From NCBI GenBank assembly GCA_002224055.1, contig AZLU01000078.1, forward strand, positions 142,901 to 172,564: a DNA stretch of 29,664 nt, given 5' to 3'. Positions 1-10,893 of the stretch are shown here, piece by piece. The translations under genes and the position numbers were made by a program. How positions within the stretch are numbered: the first letter of the stretch is position 1; each line of letters opens with the position of its first letter. The notes beneath the pieces are model-generated. The model saw nothing but the letters and a program-made list of their open reading frames with translations, was not told the origin of the DNA and did no database searches. The stretch is from Pezizomycotina sp. ARF18. Lineage: Eukaryota > Ascomycota.

Positions 1-519
1 CAACTTGCCACTGACGCAACTCCAAGGCATGCTGCAGTTGGTGTCGGTTGTGCAAAGTCTCCTATGCATCGTCCGGCTTCGATGCAGAAGGTACATTGCG
101 TTTGCTGCAAACGTCCGCTCCGTCACACTCATTAAACCCGTGCACTTCGCACGGGACAGTCCCTTCCCAGTCGCAAGGTGTCGGCCATACTGTTGGGAAG
201 GTGGGAGTACCGCCTGTGGAGTTCGCGTATAATGTTGGAGATAGCGTTTCGCCAGAGGGAAAGAGAAGGGGCACCGGATTGAATAGAAGCCGCATTAGAT
301 GTTGGAGAAGGTGCCGATGCCGGCGGTGTTTTGTTTCGTTGTCTAACTCCCACTACGACTCCTATTGTCATACCAGTCGCAAGCGTTAAGAGCCGAAGAC
401 TACTATAAAGAATATTATCCGCCGCCTTCGATTTCGTGTGCCGATTCCTGATCGGCATAGTTGTATGGGGAGTTGGGTGATACGGGTATCGGTAGGTTGT
501 TTCCCGATGTCATCGGCAT
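1..519 (-). CDS. Single-pass membrane protein with Cys-rich ectodomain, 5' part only
   Basis: Read on the minus strand from an ATG at 519. The first ~34 residues are Pro/Asn/Ser-rich and hydrophilic (begins MPMTSGNNLPIPVSPN). About 30 codons later comes a hydrophobic stretch (LRLLTLATGMTIGVVVGVR) that fits one membrane span and is followed by basic residues. Next is a Ser/Pro/Ala linker (TPPASAPSPTSNAAS), then a Cys-containing part with PTPCDWEGTVPC and FNECDGADVC, and then TFCIEAGRCIG before the left edge. This N-in, anchor, Thr/Ser/Pro linker, Cys-rich order is common in fungal surface proteins. The segments lie in different frames (breaks near 410, 240 and 110), so the gene is either broken or contains indel errors. 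The family is not recognised, and the C-terminus lies outside the window. Confidence 0.45.
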
Positions 520-2623
520 CGGTGAGAGTCGTCCAACGAGCGAGCGGCCGCAGGCGGTTCGAAGGCTAAAGGATTTTATCTGAATAGCTTAGATGATTTT
601 CATTGCGGTGTATGGACCCCGATCGTGATTGCCTGACTGTTTATAGACTTCCTATTAGCAACCCAATTCCACCCGCGCAATTCGATTGTCGCCTACATAC
701 CTGACCCTGGCCGACTATTCCTGTTGGCATTCATAGCCTCTATATTTTTCTTGTTATAGCCAAGGTATCTCATCTGTTCCCAATCCAATGCACAACAAAT
801 ACTTTCGTTCATATAACAGTAGATATGGTGCCTAGTAGTGTACTTTGAGGGCCTTCAATGGTATTTAAGGGGATTTCCAATTGGTGTGCTCAATAGTCTG
901 GTGATCTTTAGTCTAACCTCCGAGGATTCGCTGCGCGATCCGCACCTTATTTAGGACGATCGGTGGAAATGGACCGCGCTCTGTTAAAAATTCTCCAAAT
1001 AACTACTAGCGATCTAATTGAGCATTAACACACAGACGGAACGGGGAACAAGGGGTTTCATAACAGTCACGCCGCAATTGCGATCCAATCAATCTTGCAA
1101 TATATCGCGCCGGATCTGTAACCCTCTCAGTACCGCTTCGGAAAATAACATACCCAATGCTTACGCTGTTGCCAGGGAATGTAGGAGGCGCAAAATTGGG
1201 CTGAGGATTGTTTCGCGTCGCGTGGGGAGCTCTTTTTAAGCCGTAAGAATCGTGAAACATGCACAATACGAAGGGTCGGAGAAGGGGTATACTGATTTTT
1301 CTTTTTATTATTGCGGCGATCTCGGGATGAACTTTAACGCAACACCCCCAGCAAGGCTCTATATCGTATAGCACCTCTATCTAATCTACGTACATATGTT
1401 GGGATATAATCCCAGATACAACTCTTGAACACTCTTCTGTGAATATCAGTTGTTTGTTGGATGATCAGGGAAAATTCGTACAAAGATTGTTTCTGTTACG
1501 GACATTTGTCAACGAAGAATTAAATAACGCGCGTGTGGAGCTTTCTTTCGTTCTCTAAAGGCCGTTTCATATCACTGGATCGCATCAGTTGCACCGGACG
1601 GGGTCATTTCAAAACTAGTCAAGATTACTGGGGGCGGAAATACCGAGTTCTATGCCACCTTCATCCCCGACAAGACAATAAAAAAGCAGTTCTCGTGCGT
1701 CGGCGGACAAAGCTATTACAGTGCAACGATACGATAAGGAATCCAACGTTCTAAAGAGATCCATGGACCGTTACAAGTTAGATTTTAAAAGTATTATTTT
1801 TTTTCAATATTGGTTGCTGTGTTCTATCATTTTCCATTATACTTGGCTGTTAGCAACACAATTAATTTGAATCCCCGATGACATTATCACCCCTGCCACC
1901 GACACTCTCGGAGGTAAGACAAGGGCAAGGCAGGGTCAGATCTCTTCCCTGAGCAGGTGTCGGAGATCACCAGATGGCGATAATTCCACTTCTGGACTTT
2001 TATCGTCGTTGATATCCCACGTCGATGTCTATGGCCCATACCTCTTGTAAAACGTGGCGCTTGCGCCGAGTTGATGTACCGGAGACGAAATGTTCTTCAG
2101 CGATTCTAGTTAGTAGACAAGATTTTGGTTTCATTCCCATTGCCAATTTTCCTTATCCCAGCGAAGTTTCCAATCCTCGGCTTTCTATACGACATCTAGC
2201 GGAGAATGATATAATATAAGACACCTAAGACCGAGCTCTTACAACTACCGTGGCTTCAATAGAAAAAGATTTACAGCATGTTACGGTTCACAAGAGAAGA
2301 GGAAGCCCCTAAGGAAGGGTTTGCCGAATTAGGCTCCCACGTTTATAATTGTATGATACGATTCAGAGATGCGCGCCTCCTTATCGCTTATATACCAGGA
2401 TTACGAGAATATTGATTCAAGTTTTAGATACAACTTAGACGAGGAAGAGGCTGGAATGTTTTATACGCGAGAAGGTACCGGTCCACCACTTATGCCAACC
2501 GTTTAAAACACATATCAATACTCACCAGTCTTGTTTTATCTTCTTACTTGAGAATTATGCAGCTAATATATTTCTCGCTTGGTAATACTCCGTTAGCCCA
2601 CTTATGATTGGCCTCGACTAGAC
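520..2623. other. Gene-poor interval, nothing recognised
   Basis: About 2.1 kb with only short random-looking open frames on both strands. No domain motif, intron-exon pattern, tRNA-like fold or terminal inverted repeat was recognised. It holds the upstream DNA of the minus-strand membrane-protein gene and the downstream DNA of the first F-box gene. The composition is mixed, without the strong TpA bias seen near 25.9 kb. Confidence 0.4.
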
Positions 2624-3275
2624 TCATATAAACTCCGCTGCACACCCTTCGTGGAATCTAACTGCCGAGGATTGAAATTGGACGCAAAGACGAATCCCCC
2701 CTGGCCCGTCGTTTCGACGCTGTCGACGCCCCACAGCCGAATTCATCATTGCGGTAAGCCTCCAGCACCCGACTATCTCCCTCACTTTCGATCGCGGCCC
2801 GTAACAAGCTATGAAGGTCGCCATTGATAGCGCGGATAACGTCCCCAACAGTTATCCAATCAATGCCAACCTTGTGTGAAGTATGCGGCCACTTCTCGTC
2901 TGAACGTTCCTGGAGATAACAGAAATGTATGCGGAGCGAACTGACCGCGGCGAGAGTGCGTTCTCGTTTATAGCGGACGAATATGAAAGTTTGTTCATCA
3001 TCTCGTGCCATTTGGCACGGGGTTCCTGGCTTCGCTTCATGAGGGCAGGGTGAAGGGTAAAATTGTCGACGCCTTCGTCATCATCGTCGCTAGTAGGGCT
3101 GTCATTTTCAGCGGCCTGTCTCGAATAATAGCCTATCGATCTCGCGAGTAAACGTGCCAGATTTTGCGGTTTTAAGTAGATGAAACCTCTGGCACAGCCG
3201 AGCCACGCGCTTGAGATCGAAGTATGAGAGGTATTCAAGTATCTGAAATATGATTTCTACCGGTAAAGAATCCAT
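2624..3275 (-). CDS. F-box protein, paralogue 1 of 4 (frame-broken)
   Basis: The minus-strand ATG at 3275 opens directly into an F-box: MDSLPVEIIFQILEYLSYFD, followed by LKRVARLCQRF. F-box proteins are substrate receptors of SCF ubiquitin ligases; the F-box binds Skp1. Next come an EIDRLLFE motif, an acidic spacer (SPTSDDDDEG), FTLHPALM, and near the C-terminus WITVGDVIRAINGDL. The same landmarks (acidic or basic LLFRD, then HPxL, then VxVxDVxxAI) recur in the three other F-box genes of this window, so they are paralogues. Frame breaks lie near 3115 (in-frame TGA in the composite reading) and near 3010, and the C-terminal end is uncertain (2624 or 2658). Expected length is about 210 residues. 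The F-box call is secure; the substrate is unknown. Confidence 0.75.
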
Positions 3276-3925
3276 TGGTGATAAAAGTGTACGTAGTTCG
3301 CATGTGTGATTTGATCCGTGATATCTTTATTTGCAACAATTTCCGTCTTATCACAGACCCTGCGGCAGGATAATATATGCAATAAGCATAGCTGTCAAAT
3401 TTTTCTTCTCGTGAGCTTGGTCAATGCGTTCGCGAGTGTATGAAGGGATGACTCCTACAAACGTGGCGCAAGAGCCTCCCCCACGCCAATGCGAGGCTCT
3501 CAATAATCCTCTCCCGATTCGAATCTCCAATAAGGCAGGTATTTTAATCTGGTAAAATATACTACCTGCAAGCCTGGTTATAACATCGATGGAAACCCGA
3601 TATTGAATTGTATAATACCTTTTAGTTTTATTGGATTAAGCTGTTCTATGAGTTCATATGAAAATCTTTGATTTAAGATGCTGAGAACCCCATATGCTTG
3701 GTCATTTTGTAACATCCAAGGGGACCATAGACAATGCTTGGATTCTGGTTCGAGCCCCCAAACTGACCAGGGATGTTCATCACATAGACTAACCTACCAG
3801 AAAATGGCTGATGATTCAAAAAATAACCTTTATTATTATATAGCTGTGGGAATTATACTATTTACATGAAGTTTAACAGAAACGAATACGAATTAACACG
3901 TTGTATAGATTAATTAATAAAGGAA
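3276..3925. other. Intergenic, no gene recognised
   Basis: 650 bases between two minus-strand F-box genes, AT-leaning towards 3925. It holds the promoter of paralogue 1 and the 3' flank of paralogue 2. The short open frame at 3678-3869 has no recognisable motif. Confidence 0.4.
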
Positions 3926-4545
3926 TCAGAAAGCTAGCAACTCTCGGTACTTCTCCTGGTCCGCGTAACATCTGGGGCCCTGCATCACATCTTCTTCGAA
4001 CTCGACGAATAACTGCACCTCGCCGTCCTTGACATCGATCGTATCTATACCCCTCCAAAAGTAAAAAACATCGCGGGATGTCAGATCGCAATCGTTTGCG
4101 TCGGTGGGTATCCGTTCTGAATCTCGAGTGCTCATTCACTTCCTTGACAACCTCCCGGACACTCACGGTATGTTCGGATCTCTCCGGAGACCGAGCGTCT
4201 TAACGCTGTAATACATGTGCCCCTTAACGCCGAGGGAAAGCTTGCCGACGGCAGGAGACGTAACACTCTCGTTGCCTGCGGAGTAAGGAATTTGCAGAGC
4301 TTCTTTCCACTCGGTCGGGTTGCGGATACATCTTTGACAAGCATAGGGTGTAGCTGGAAGCTGTTCACGGATATCGTCGAGCCGGTCGGTGTGTCTCGAA
4401 ACAGGGCCCTGTCGAGGGCATTTCGCTGCGTCTTAGCTCGATGACCGTTTAAACCTCTTGCAGACAAGTGGGAGGCGTAACTTCAAGTCAAAGTATGGGA
4501 GTGTTTGAAGACCCTGAGCAGGATCTCGCTAGGTAGATCGCTCAT
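3926..4545 (-). CDS. F-box protein, paralogue 2 of 4 (frame-broken)
   Basis: The minus-strand ATG at 4545 begins MSDLPSEILLRVFKH. After one missing base it continues LPYFDLKLRLPLVCKRFKR, a clear F-box. Then follow ALDRALFRDTPTG, FQLHPMLVKD, a middle part with KLSLGVKGHMYYSVKTLGL, and VSVREVVKEVNEH, the equivalent of the VTVGDV motif of the other copies. The C-terminal block is DVFYFWRGIDTIDVKDGEVQ followed by LFVEFEED, ending at a TGA at 3926. About 205 residues are expected. The F-box implies a role as an SCF ubiquitin-ligase receptor; the C-terminal domain (HPxL - VTVxDV - YFWxG - GxVxL) is presumably the substrate-recognition part and may match fungal domain families such as DUF6699, which I cannot confirm. 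Frame breaks are near 4498, 4440, 4160 and 4110. Confidence 0.75.
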
Positions 4546-4675
4546 CGTTATGGATGCCGGCGGTTCATGCGTTGGAATGGGGCCCGAAAGCGCAGCCTTT
4601 ATTTGCGTACCGATCCCTTTGCTAGACAAGTCTGCAGATGAAAGCTCGGATGAATAGTTGAAGCCATCTGCGTCA

Positions 4676-4716
4676 ATCGGTTATAGAGCAAGTCGGTTAT
4701 ATATATAGTCGGTTAT
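4676..4716. repeat. Short interspersed direct repeat TCGGTTATA x3
   Basis: The 9-mer TCGGTTATA occurs three times within about 40 bases, at roughly 15-18 base spacing, with a TATATATA stretch between the second and third copies. It lies about 130 bases upstream of the F-box paralogue 2 start (4545, minus strand). It could be a regulatory array or simple replication slippage. Confidence 0.5.
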
Positions 4717-7369
4717 AAATGTTTGATGGGACGATGTTTAGTTTCCTCAAAAGAATTGAAAGTAGCGATATGATTACAAATGGAAAAGAAGAAGATATCC
4801 AGTCTATGATATACGACTGGAGAGTTAGGCCCGGGAGATTACTGAGCTCGACCTAAAGCCCTATCCTCAGGCGAGCAGATGCTACGGATGCAACTCTGAT
4901 CGGCTACAAAGGCCGTATTCTCGATTGCCAAATACGCCTCACATTAGATAGCCTCATATGCGTCTCAACGTTTTAGTTGACGGCCCTTTGCATACTGGTC
5001 AAGTACCTTCTCGTTCTGGACGTCCGAACTTCTGACTGGTTCATCACGTGAGAAGCCGTTTCCAAGCGTTACCTTTTTCAGCCCAATTCAGCCCAGTTTT
5101 GCTGGTGGACCCAGGAAAACACAAAATCATTAATTGCGAGTAAACGAGGAGCCAACCAAACGATAGTAGCAAGACGAGGAAGGAGTGAGAAAAGAACATC
5201 AATCCGTTTCATGGGTTGCATTTCGTATGAGTAAGTTGAATAACTTGAACGAAAAGTTCTTTACCGGGAAAGGACAAGACAACAATGAGATGATATATAA
5301 ATCAAACAATGCTATTATTACGATCAAAGCAGCCGTAAAAGGGGCGCAGGAATCCTCAACGTATCATGAGAACTTCCTATTGGATCGCTAGTCAGGCGCT
5401 GAAATAGAATGACATGTTGGTGAGGTTTCCAAAGTATCGGGTTATTAAACACTGCCCTAGCGGCCAATTCGAATGTCTCCAGATACGATCTGCTCCTTCT
5501 ACCACCCCTTGTTCCACTATTTCGGGATGACAACGTTTACATCCATAGCAGCAAGGGTTTCCCGCTTAAACTTGAAGCTGTTTATTACGATCATGCTACT
5601 CTGCATTCCAACCCTTACCCGGACTGCGAAGTCATTTAACAGGCTATCACAGAGCTGAGATTATCAGCGCAAAGCGAACGATCCAATGAAGTGAAGCGAT
5701 GACAGATATCCCTCGTGCTTTACCGCTCCGATCGACATCCGGTAACCGCTTAAAACACGCAGCACCCCCACGCCGTTGTTAACGTGCAAGGCAAGCTTCG
5801 GCGAGTTCCTCCTCCAAGCCTCTCCGCCTAGGGTCGTATATGCTCCATTAGCCCCATTTCGGTCAATTCGGACACTTAATACAGAAGTTACTCTCGATCA
5901 TGAGCAAGCGACATCCCAAACCAGTCTCACCGCTCGATATAGTTTCTAGAACCCAACATGACAGATTACTGTAACTAGCTGTCCAACTGTCACCGGGGAA
6001 CCCAATACCGGTTTTTGGGCCGAAGCTGTCATATACTGATACACTAGAACGAGACATAACCGCAGTATCCTTTCATTTCGGCCAAATCCTCCAAGTGTCC
6101 CTCGTCAGGTCCAAAAGCTTCGTTCCAGGTACATAACTCGGCGGTATAAGACGCGAAACACTAGCCAATCTAGAAGTGGAGACTTTTAAATATCAGTCCC
6201 ATTGGCCTTGGTTTCTCCCTGTGCCGTGAATCCACTTGCTCTCAATCACAAGGTTAGTAACTGAATGAAGCATATATCAGTAATCTCTTGATGCGGCTCA
6301 AGTTAGTAGTGAAAAAGATCAATGGCATTAAGAAAGACTGGCTGAAGCGTTAGAAGATGGGTAAGAGAATGCGGTAATTGTCATTTCACGGCATCCAATG
6401 GCCTTGCTTCGTCACGGATGTAACCACAGCTAAGAAAACTGAGGTATTTAGTCATGGGTCTGAGATGATGCCCCCATTCGTTCCTCAGTAAAATGACCAA
6501 TCTGCAGCTCTCGCCTGCGGACGCCATCCGCCGCACACTAAGCGACGCTCCCCTTATCACGTCAGATCCTCCAAAATCACAAAAAGCAAAATCAGCCGCA
6601 GGATGAATCAAATGGGAAATTACGTTATAAGACGATTCGATCCCGGGAACCAACTGTTTGATTCAGCCACTAAGTTCGAGATCCACATGGCTTTTAAGTT
6701 TCCGCCCGAAATCTGTTTTTCGCCTGGCTTGGTGGCGCTTGCTTAATTTCTCACCTCGCGCCGGCGTGCGTCTCAGCTCTCGCTACCATTGAGCCTTTTC
6801 GGTTATAGTAGTGCATATTAGGTCAATGCGATATGGAAACCGATTTGAAGAATTAGCAAAATGTGGCTTGCAGAAGCGCCTTTCGTAGTTCTCAGTTTCT
6901 ACGATGATAGGCTTTCAGTGTGATCCAATCTTGGTGAATCTCGATGGTGCCTTACGAAGTTCATTACAGAAGTTTCTACTATTCTATGCTCAATACGACA
7001 GAGACTAGCAATTTCTACTATTACCCAGGTTACATTTCTGTTTCATTAGTAGAAACACAAGTTAACTTTGGACTATTTGATACCCAATATCGAGACTGAT
7101 TTGAGGGGTTTCTCAGCTGTACAGATACAACCAACTTACAACAGCATGCTAGCGAGAGATTGACGGCCAGATTGAGAGAGGCAATGAGTAAATGCAGCTA
7201 AAGAAAGTCAGGGAACAGGAAAGCTCGGTCTATTGCACGTAATCTATCCCCGAAATCCCGATATTCCTGTGTATAAGTTGTAGTACCGAACTAATCGGAG
7301 ATAATCCGAAGGATCTAGCATATTCAATATAGTAGTAATTAGAAAAATATCTACAAGTGCATTAATCCT

Positions 7370-7399
7370 GAAGTTCAATTCTTAGAAGTTCAATTCTTA
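7370..7399. repeat. Perfect tandem duplication of a 15-mer
   Basis: The 15-base unit GAAGTTCAATTCTTA is present twice head to tail with no mismatch, in AT-rich intergenic DNA. Slippage or target-site duplication left after excision of a mobile element are both possible; no element remains. Confidence 0.8.
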
Positions 7400-7738
7400 G
7401 ACTTGGCAGAGTAAATATATATATATTGCTAAAGGAAATTAGTGTAATGGCATCGAAGAAATCAACTTTTACAGAAATCCTAGTCTAGGAGTACAGCGTA
7501 GCAGAAGCCACTAGAATCAACTTGAATACTAATCTTGGGTTGCTTAGTGAATACTGCATGAATCTATCGTGTAATAAGAAATTCCCAGAACCATCATCGT
7601 CTCTTAGAGTTGGCAATTGCAGTCTTCGACCTGATATATGAACCTTCGGATGCAGACACCTTTCGACATCGGATGAACAACTCCATCAATAATTTCCACC
7701 TGCTCTATTCCTCTCTTCATAGAAATCCGGTCGAAAGC

Positions 7739-8295
7739 TCAGCTCCCTCCTAACCTTCTGATTGTACACCCAGTTTTTTTAACCACGAACGCTCCAACAG
7801 CTAGCCGATTCGTGCACGTCCATTTCTCGAACTCTCCTGAAAGCGGTTGAAGATTGCGGTAAGGCCGGCCCGGATGTCCCCCACCGTGACTTGCATTGCC
7901 ATCTGCCGCCTGAACCCTTCCGCGCAATCCCAAAGAGGGCACGATCTCTAGCTCGACGCTGCGGACGGCGGCGATATGGTGTTCTCGCCGAAGAAACGGT
8001 TAAAATGCCGAGGTTTCTCCGAATGCGCCTTCCAACGCATTTGAAAAGCTGTGCCTTGTGTCACATCGAACTCAGGTCCCGCCAGGACAGGATGGGGGAG
8101 TACTCCGAGTGAGGCGTGTCGTCGCTATTCACACCCGGGGCGTCACGGTATAACAGTTATCGATCTTCCCAAATTTGCTTCTTTTTGCTATGATGGTATT
8201 AAAGCGTTTGCGACCGCCGAAAGCGTTACCTTGAGGTCCCAGTAAGTTGTATTTTCAAATATTTGGCGGATAAGTTCGTCCGGTAGTCTATCCAT
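7739..8295 (-). CDS. F-box protein, paralogue 3 of 4 (frame-broken)
   Basis: The minus-strand ATG at 8295 starts MDRLPDELIRQIFENTTYWD and continues LKVTLSAVANAL, matching the F-box of the other three copies in position and spacing (LPxEI...I...YxDLK). Further on are HPVLAGPEFD, a TISPPSAAS segment matching the SPAVTRL region of paralogue 4, and VTVGDIRAGLTAIFNRFQ, the shared VTVGDV motif. The GC-richer composition of 7740-8250, against AT-rich flanks, supports coding. The frame changes just after the F-box (near 8195) and again near 8100 and 7950; the exact stop is uncertain. Predicted role: SCF ubiquitin-ligase substrate receptor of unknown target. It is the most diverged of the four copies. 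Confidence 0.65.
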
Positions 8296-8493
8296 ACTTG
8301 TACTCTTTTTTCCCCGCTTGTTGTAGAAGTTCTAGGTCAATTATAAAAAGTGATGTAAAAAGGGAAGATGTTGAGATATGTTGTCAAAGGAATTAAATTT
8401 ATACGCGATAAAAATTTATGAAGGTGAGTGAGTTACATAGAAAGAGTATTGCATGGGAAGAAAGAGACCTCTCCTCATTTTTAATTTCAATAT

Positions 8494-8766
8494 CTAATCG
8501 ATCATTTTGATAGCTGCTATATATATGGAACTAGCGGTAAAATGTAGCAAAGGATACAGGGCTCTAACGACATTAGTATTTAGCAGTACACGGACGGCCC
8601 CGCGATCACAAAGCGCTCCAAAACCGTTTACGGTCGTTGAATCAATATTCCTTAGAAGGCTGTCGATATTGTTATAGGATATTCTAGAACGGCAAGGATA
8701 TGGGAGGGAGTTCTGGAAAATCTCGAGACTCCCGTGAAATGGTAAGGCTGGGAAGGAAGGAGACAT
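8494..8766 (-). pseudogene. Possible remnant of an ankyrin-type or F-box-like gene
   Basis: A 90-codon open frame on the minus strand contains LPFHGSLEIFQNSLPY, then ISYNNIDSLLRN and NGFGALCDRGAVRVLL. The order (LPxEI-like start, NNIDSLLRTCR-like segment, then an ALxxAxxRGxVRxLL-like segment) resembles the N-terminus of fungal ankyrin-repeat proteins, but each match is weak. It lies just upstream of F-box paralogue 3 on the same strand. A chance open frame is an equally valid reading. Confidence 0.2.
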
Positions 8767-8801
8767 ATTCTATCTATCCACATACACTATCTTGTACTTA
8801 G

Positions 8802-8811
8802 CCCCCCCCCC
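8802..8811. repeat. C10 homopolymer
   Basis: Run of ten C bases in an otherwise AT-rich intergenic stretch. Such runs are unstable and often miscounted. Confidence 0.9.
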
Positions 8812-9847
8812 TTTTGTGCTTCTTTTCCTCTCCGTCAATCTTGAGATATTTAGGATATTAGTAAGAGAATTGTTGTTAAAAATCTACCAAGAACGTGTCT
8901 AATCTTGGATAAACAGACTGACGGCGCCTCCTTGGCTTCCAGCCCGGTACTAGACCCCTTGTTCGGAGCGTTTGTCTACTTTTCAATCAGATACTGGTAT
9001 GATAGTATGTTATAGAAATCACCAATGTTTCGATCTCCTTTGAGTCTAGCGATACAAAAGACAGAGCTGGGCATTTTACTTCGTTAATACTCCATCTTCG
9101 AATCAATCAAATATATAAAGTATAGAGGGTAGAAAAGAGCCACCACGGGAAACATAGCTACAACCGCCACATAACTTCAATTTTCTGTTAGATATACCCT
9201 TTCTTTCAGATCTCTTCTCCGACAAAGTGTCTATCAATCCAATAGCAACGTCTAGAGTAATCTACTGTGTCCGTGAAAAATAGCTGATTTTGGTAGCTTC
9301 TAGCTAAAATGCGGAATAACCTACTATAGGTTAAACCTCACGTAACCTAGGTGAACCTGAGATGTACAACTCCGTCCACAATTTCCGGCTTTTGTAAGCT
9401 AGCAAGAAGAGCAAGCCTCTCTAAAAGATCAGAAGCCTTTCGCATCAGTGGCTCCTGAACCTGCGCGTACTATGAGTGACATTCGCGTCGAGACTGTAGA
9501 TGGAAAGCTTAGGCTCGTCATTTACTAAATTGGATCACGAGTTAGACGAGAGGACAGCTGACTCAAAAGCCAAATGTATCTTCATTTACTTATTGCCCTA
9601 GTTGTAATATACCGATCCTGATAAAATATTAATGGAGCTAAAAAAAAAAGAAAAGAAAGAAAAAAAAAAAAAGAAAAAAAGCGTGGGGCTTTTCTTCGGC
9701 CATTTAAAATTGAATATATCCAGAGTTACTACTATTACTACCTCGAATCTACAAACAACAAATCACATTTTCTGATAGCGCTTTCTTCACCTAACAAAGC
9801 CTCTCCGCAACAACGAAGATAAACCCTAATTCATTTATTCTTAAATC
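8812..9847. other. Intergenic between divergent F-box paralogues 3 and 4
   Basis: No gene recognised. The stretch, together with 8296-8801, holds the divergent promoters of the minus-strand paralogue (start 8295) and the plus-strand paralogue (start 9848). It contains an A/G microsatellite-like tract at 9640-9680. Confidence 0.4.
9640..9680. repeat. A-rich purine tract
   Basis: About 40 bases of A with interspersed single G, all purine on the plus strand. It lies about 170 bases upstream of the F-box paralogue 4 start. Poly(dA) tracts in fungal promoters can exclude nucleosomes; here that role is only inference. Confidence 0.8.
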
Positions 9848-10424
9848 ATGGACGCTCTCCCAACGAGATCCTGCGAAAGATCTTCTCTGAGCTCTCTTAC
9901 TTCGACCTGAAACTTCGCATCCCGCTCGTCTGCAAGCGCTTCCGGGCGATCCTACGCATCAAGTCGGCACCGGCGAGATCGACGAGCTCCTCTTCAGAGA
10001 TACCCGGCCGCCAACTGCGGGGACGCCGCAATCAAGTCGGGAGACTACGAAATCCACCCCATCCTCAGGCCACTACAGAGGGTATCAACACGGCGGCAAT
10101 TCGAGTGAATTCTCTAAGGATGGGAGGTTTCATGTCGGACAATGCCGTCTCGCCTGCGGTCACGCGCCTAATCGTCAAACTCAACTCCGACGGAGGCCGG
10201 TCCATCGAAGTGTACGCAGTGGGAAGCGTTAAGGTTGCCGATATTGTAAGGGCAAGGAGGACGTTGGGAGACAACAGATTGACCGCTTCGCAGATAATAT
10301 CAGGTCAAGTACCCTTCACCACAATCTAAAACCGGACTACTGGGGAGATGTGAGGATGGGCGAAATACTCGATGGAAAGCTTCGTCTTACGATGCGAAGA
10401 AATAGGGGAGGAAAAAAAGGATAA
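9848..10424 (+). CDS. F-box protein, paralogue 4 of 4 (frame-broken)
   Basis: The ATG at 9848 (context AAATCATGG) is followed by MDALP and, after a one-base frame change at a C-run (9857-9859), NEILRKIFSELSYFDLKLRI, then PLVCKRFRAIL: a strong F-box. Downstream are GEIDELLFRDTRPPT, YEIHPILRP, VNSLRMGGFMSDNAVSPAV, TRLIVKLNSDGG, and a SVKVADIVRA motif equivalent to VTVGDV. After a final break the frame reads DYWGDVRMGEILDGKLRLTM and ends at TAA 10422-10424. That last block matches YFWRG...KDGEVQLFV of paralogue 2. About 190 residues are expected. Predicted SCF ubiquitin-ligase substrate receptor. It is the closest of the four to paralogue 2 (shared YFDLKLR.PLVCKRF) and lies immediately downstream of the chitinase gene end (convergent). 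Confidence 0.75.
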
Positions 10425-10893
10425 AATATGGCGACTCGGAGCAATATTATCAGTCAGATTTGCACAGGAGAAATTTGCACAAAACTATTCTTCAGGATGT
10501 TACGTTTGTATCCTATTAGTTGAGCTATTAACAACTTCTTCAGGCTCTTTCTCAGTTTAATAGAAAGTGTTTAGGACGAGAAGCTCCGTCTGTAGGATTC
10601 GCTCGAGCGTGATTTCGTCGCTGCGATCGTTGAAAATAGCATACATAGTTATGATGTAGTATGCGCCTCACTTGTTCTGGTGTTTACTAGTAGTTCTTGC
10701 GAGTAACTTCATAAATTTACTTAATAAGAAAACAGCCCGGGCAAATTCCTAGTAGTTTACAGCTATAAATTATATACAAATGAATGAAACGAAGAATATC
10801 CAGTATGCCACTTGGGCCCAGGAGGAGCGCATCAAATCGCGGCCGGAGCAAACCTCATGCCATGCCCAACAATCTATGGATTTCTAAATTCTC
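10425..10893. other. Convergent intergenic, nothing recognised
   Basis: About 470 bases between the 3' ends of F-box paralogue 4 and the chitinase gene. It should hold both 3' untranslated regions and polyadenylation signals; no distinct motif is claimed. Confidence 0.4.

Larger units (their letters stand above)
4546..7738. other. Long gene-poor interval
   Basis: 3.2 kb without a recognisable gene. The longest open frames (68-90 aa) show no convincing motif. One minus-strand frame at 6381-6653 has an HPAAD followed by SVRRMASAGESCRLVILL and could be a very degenerate relative of the F-box C-terminal domain, but no F-box lies upstream, so it is not called. Short direct repeats occur at both ends (4676-4716 and 7370-7399), and short TTTCTACTA / TAGTAGAAA inverted motifs are scattered at 6970-7060. 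Confidence 0.4.

Noticed and set aside
3730-3775. tRNA-like B-box (GGTTCGAGCCCCC)
   Set aside because: No acceptor-stem or T-stem pairing and no convincing A-box upstream.
6381-6653. Possible fifth F-box paralogue on the minus strand
   Set aside because: Only a loose HPxx and R(L)VILL resemblance; no F-box or start region found upstream.
6970-7060. TTTCTACTA / TAGTAGAAA short inverted motifs, possible terminal inverted repeats or CRISPR-like spacing
   Set aside because: Only 9 bases long, irregular spacing, no transposase and no repeat-spacer array; likely chance in AT-rich DNA.
7739-7942. 67-codon minus-strand open frame as a separate gene
   Set aside because: It is an alternate frame over the 3' part of F-box paralogue 3.
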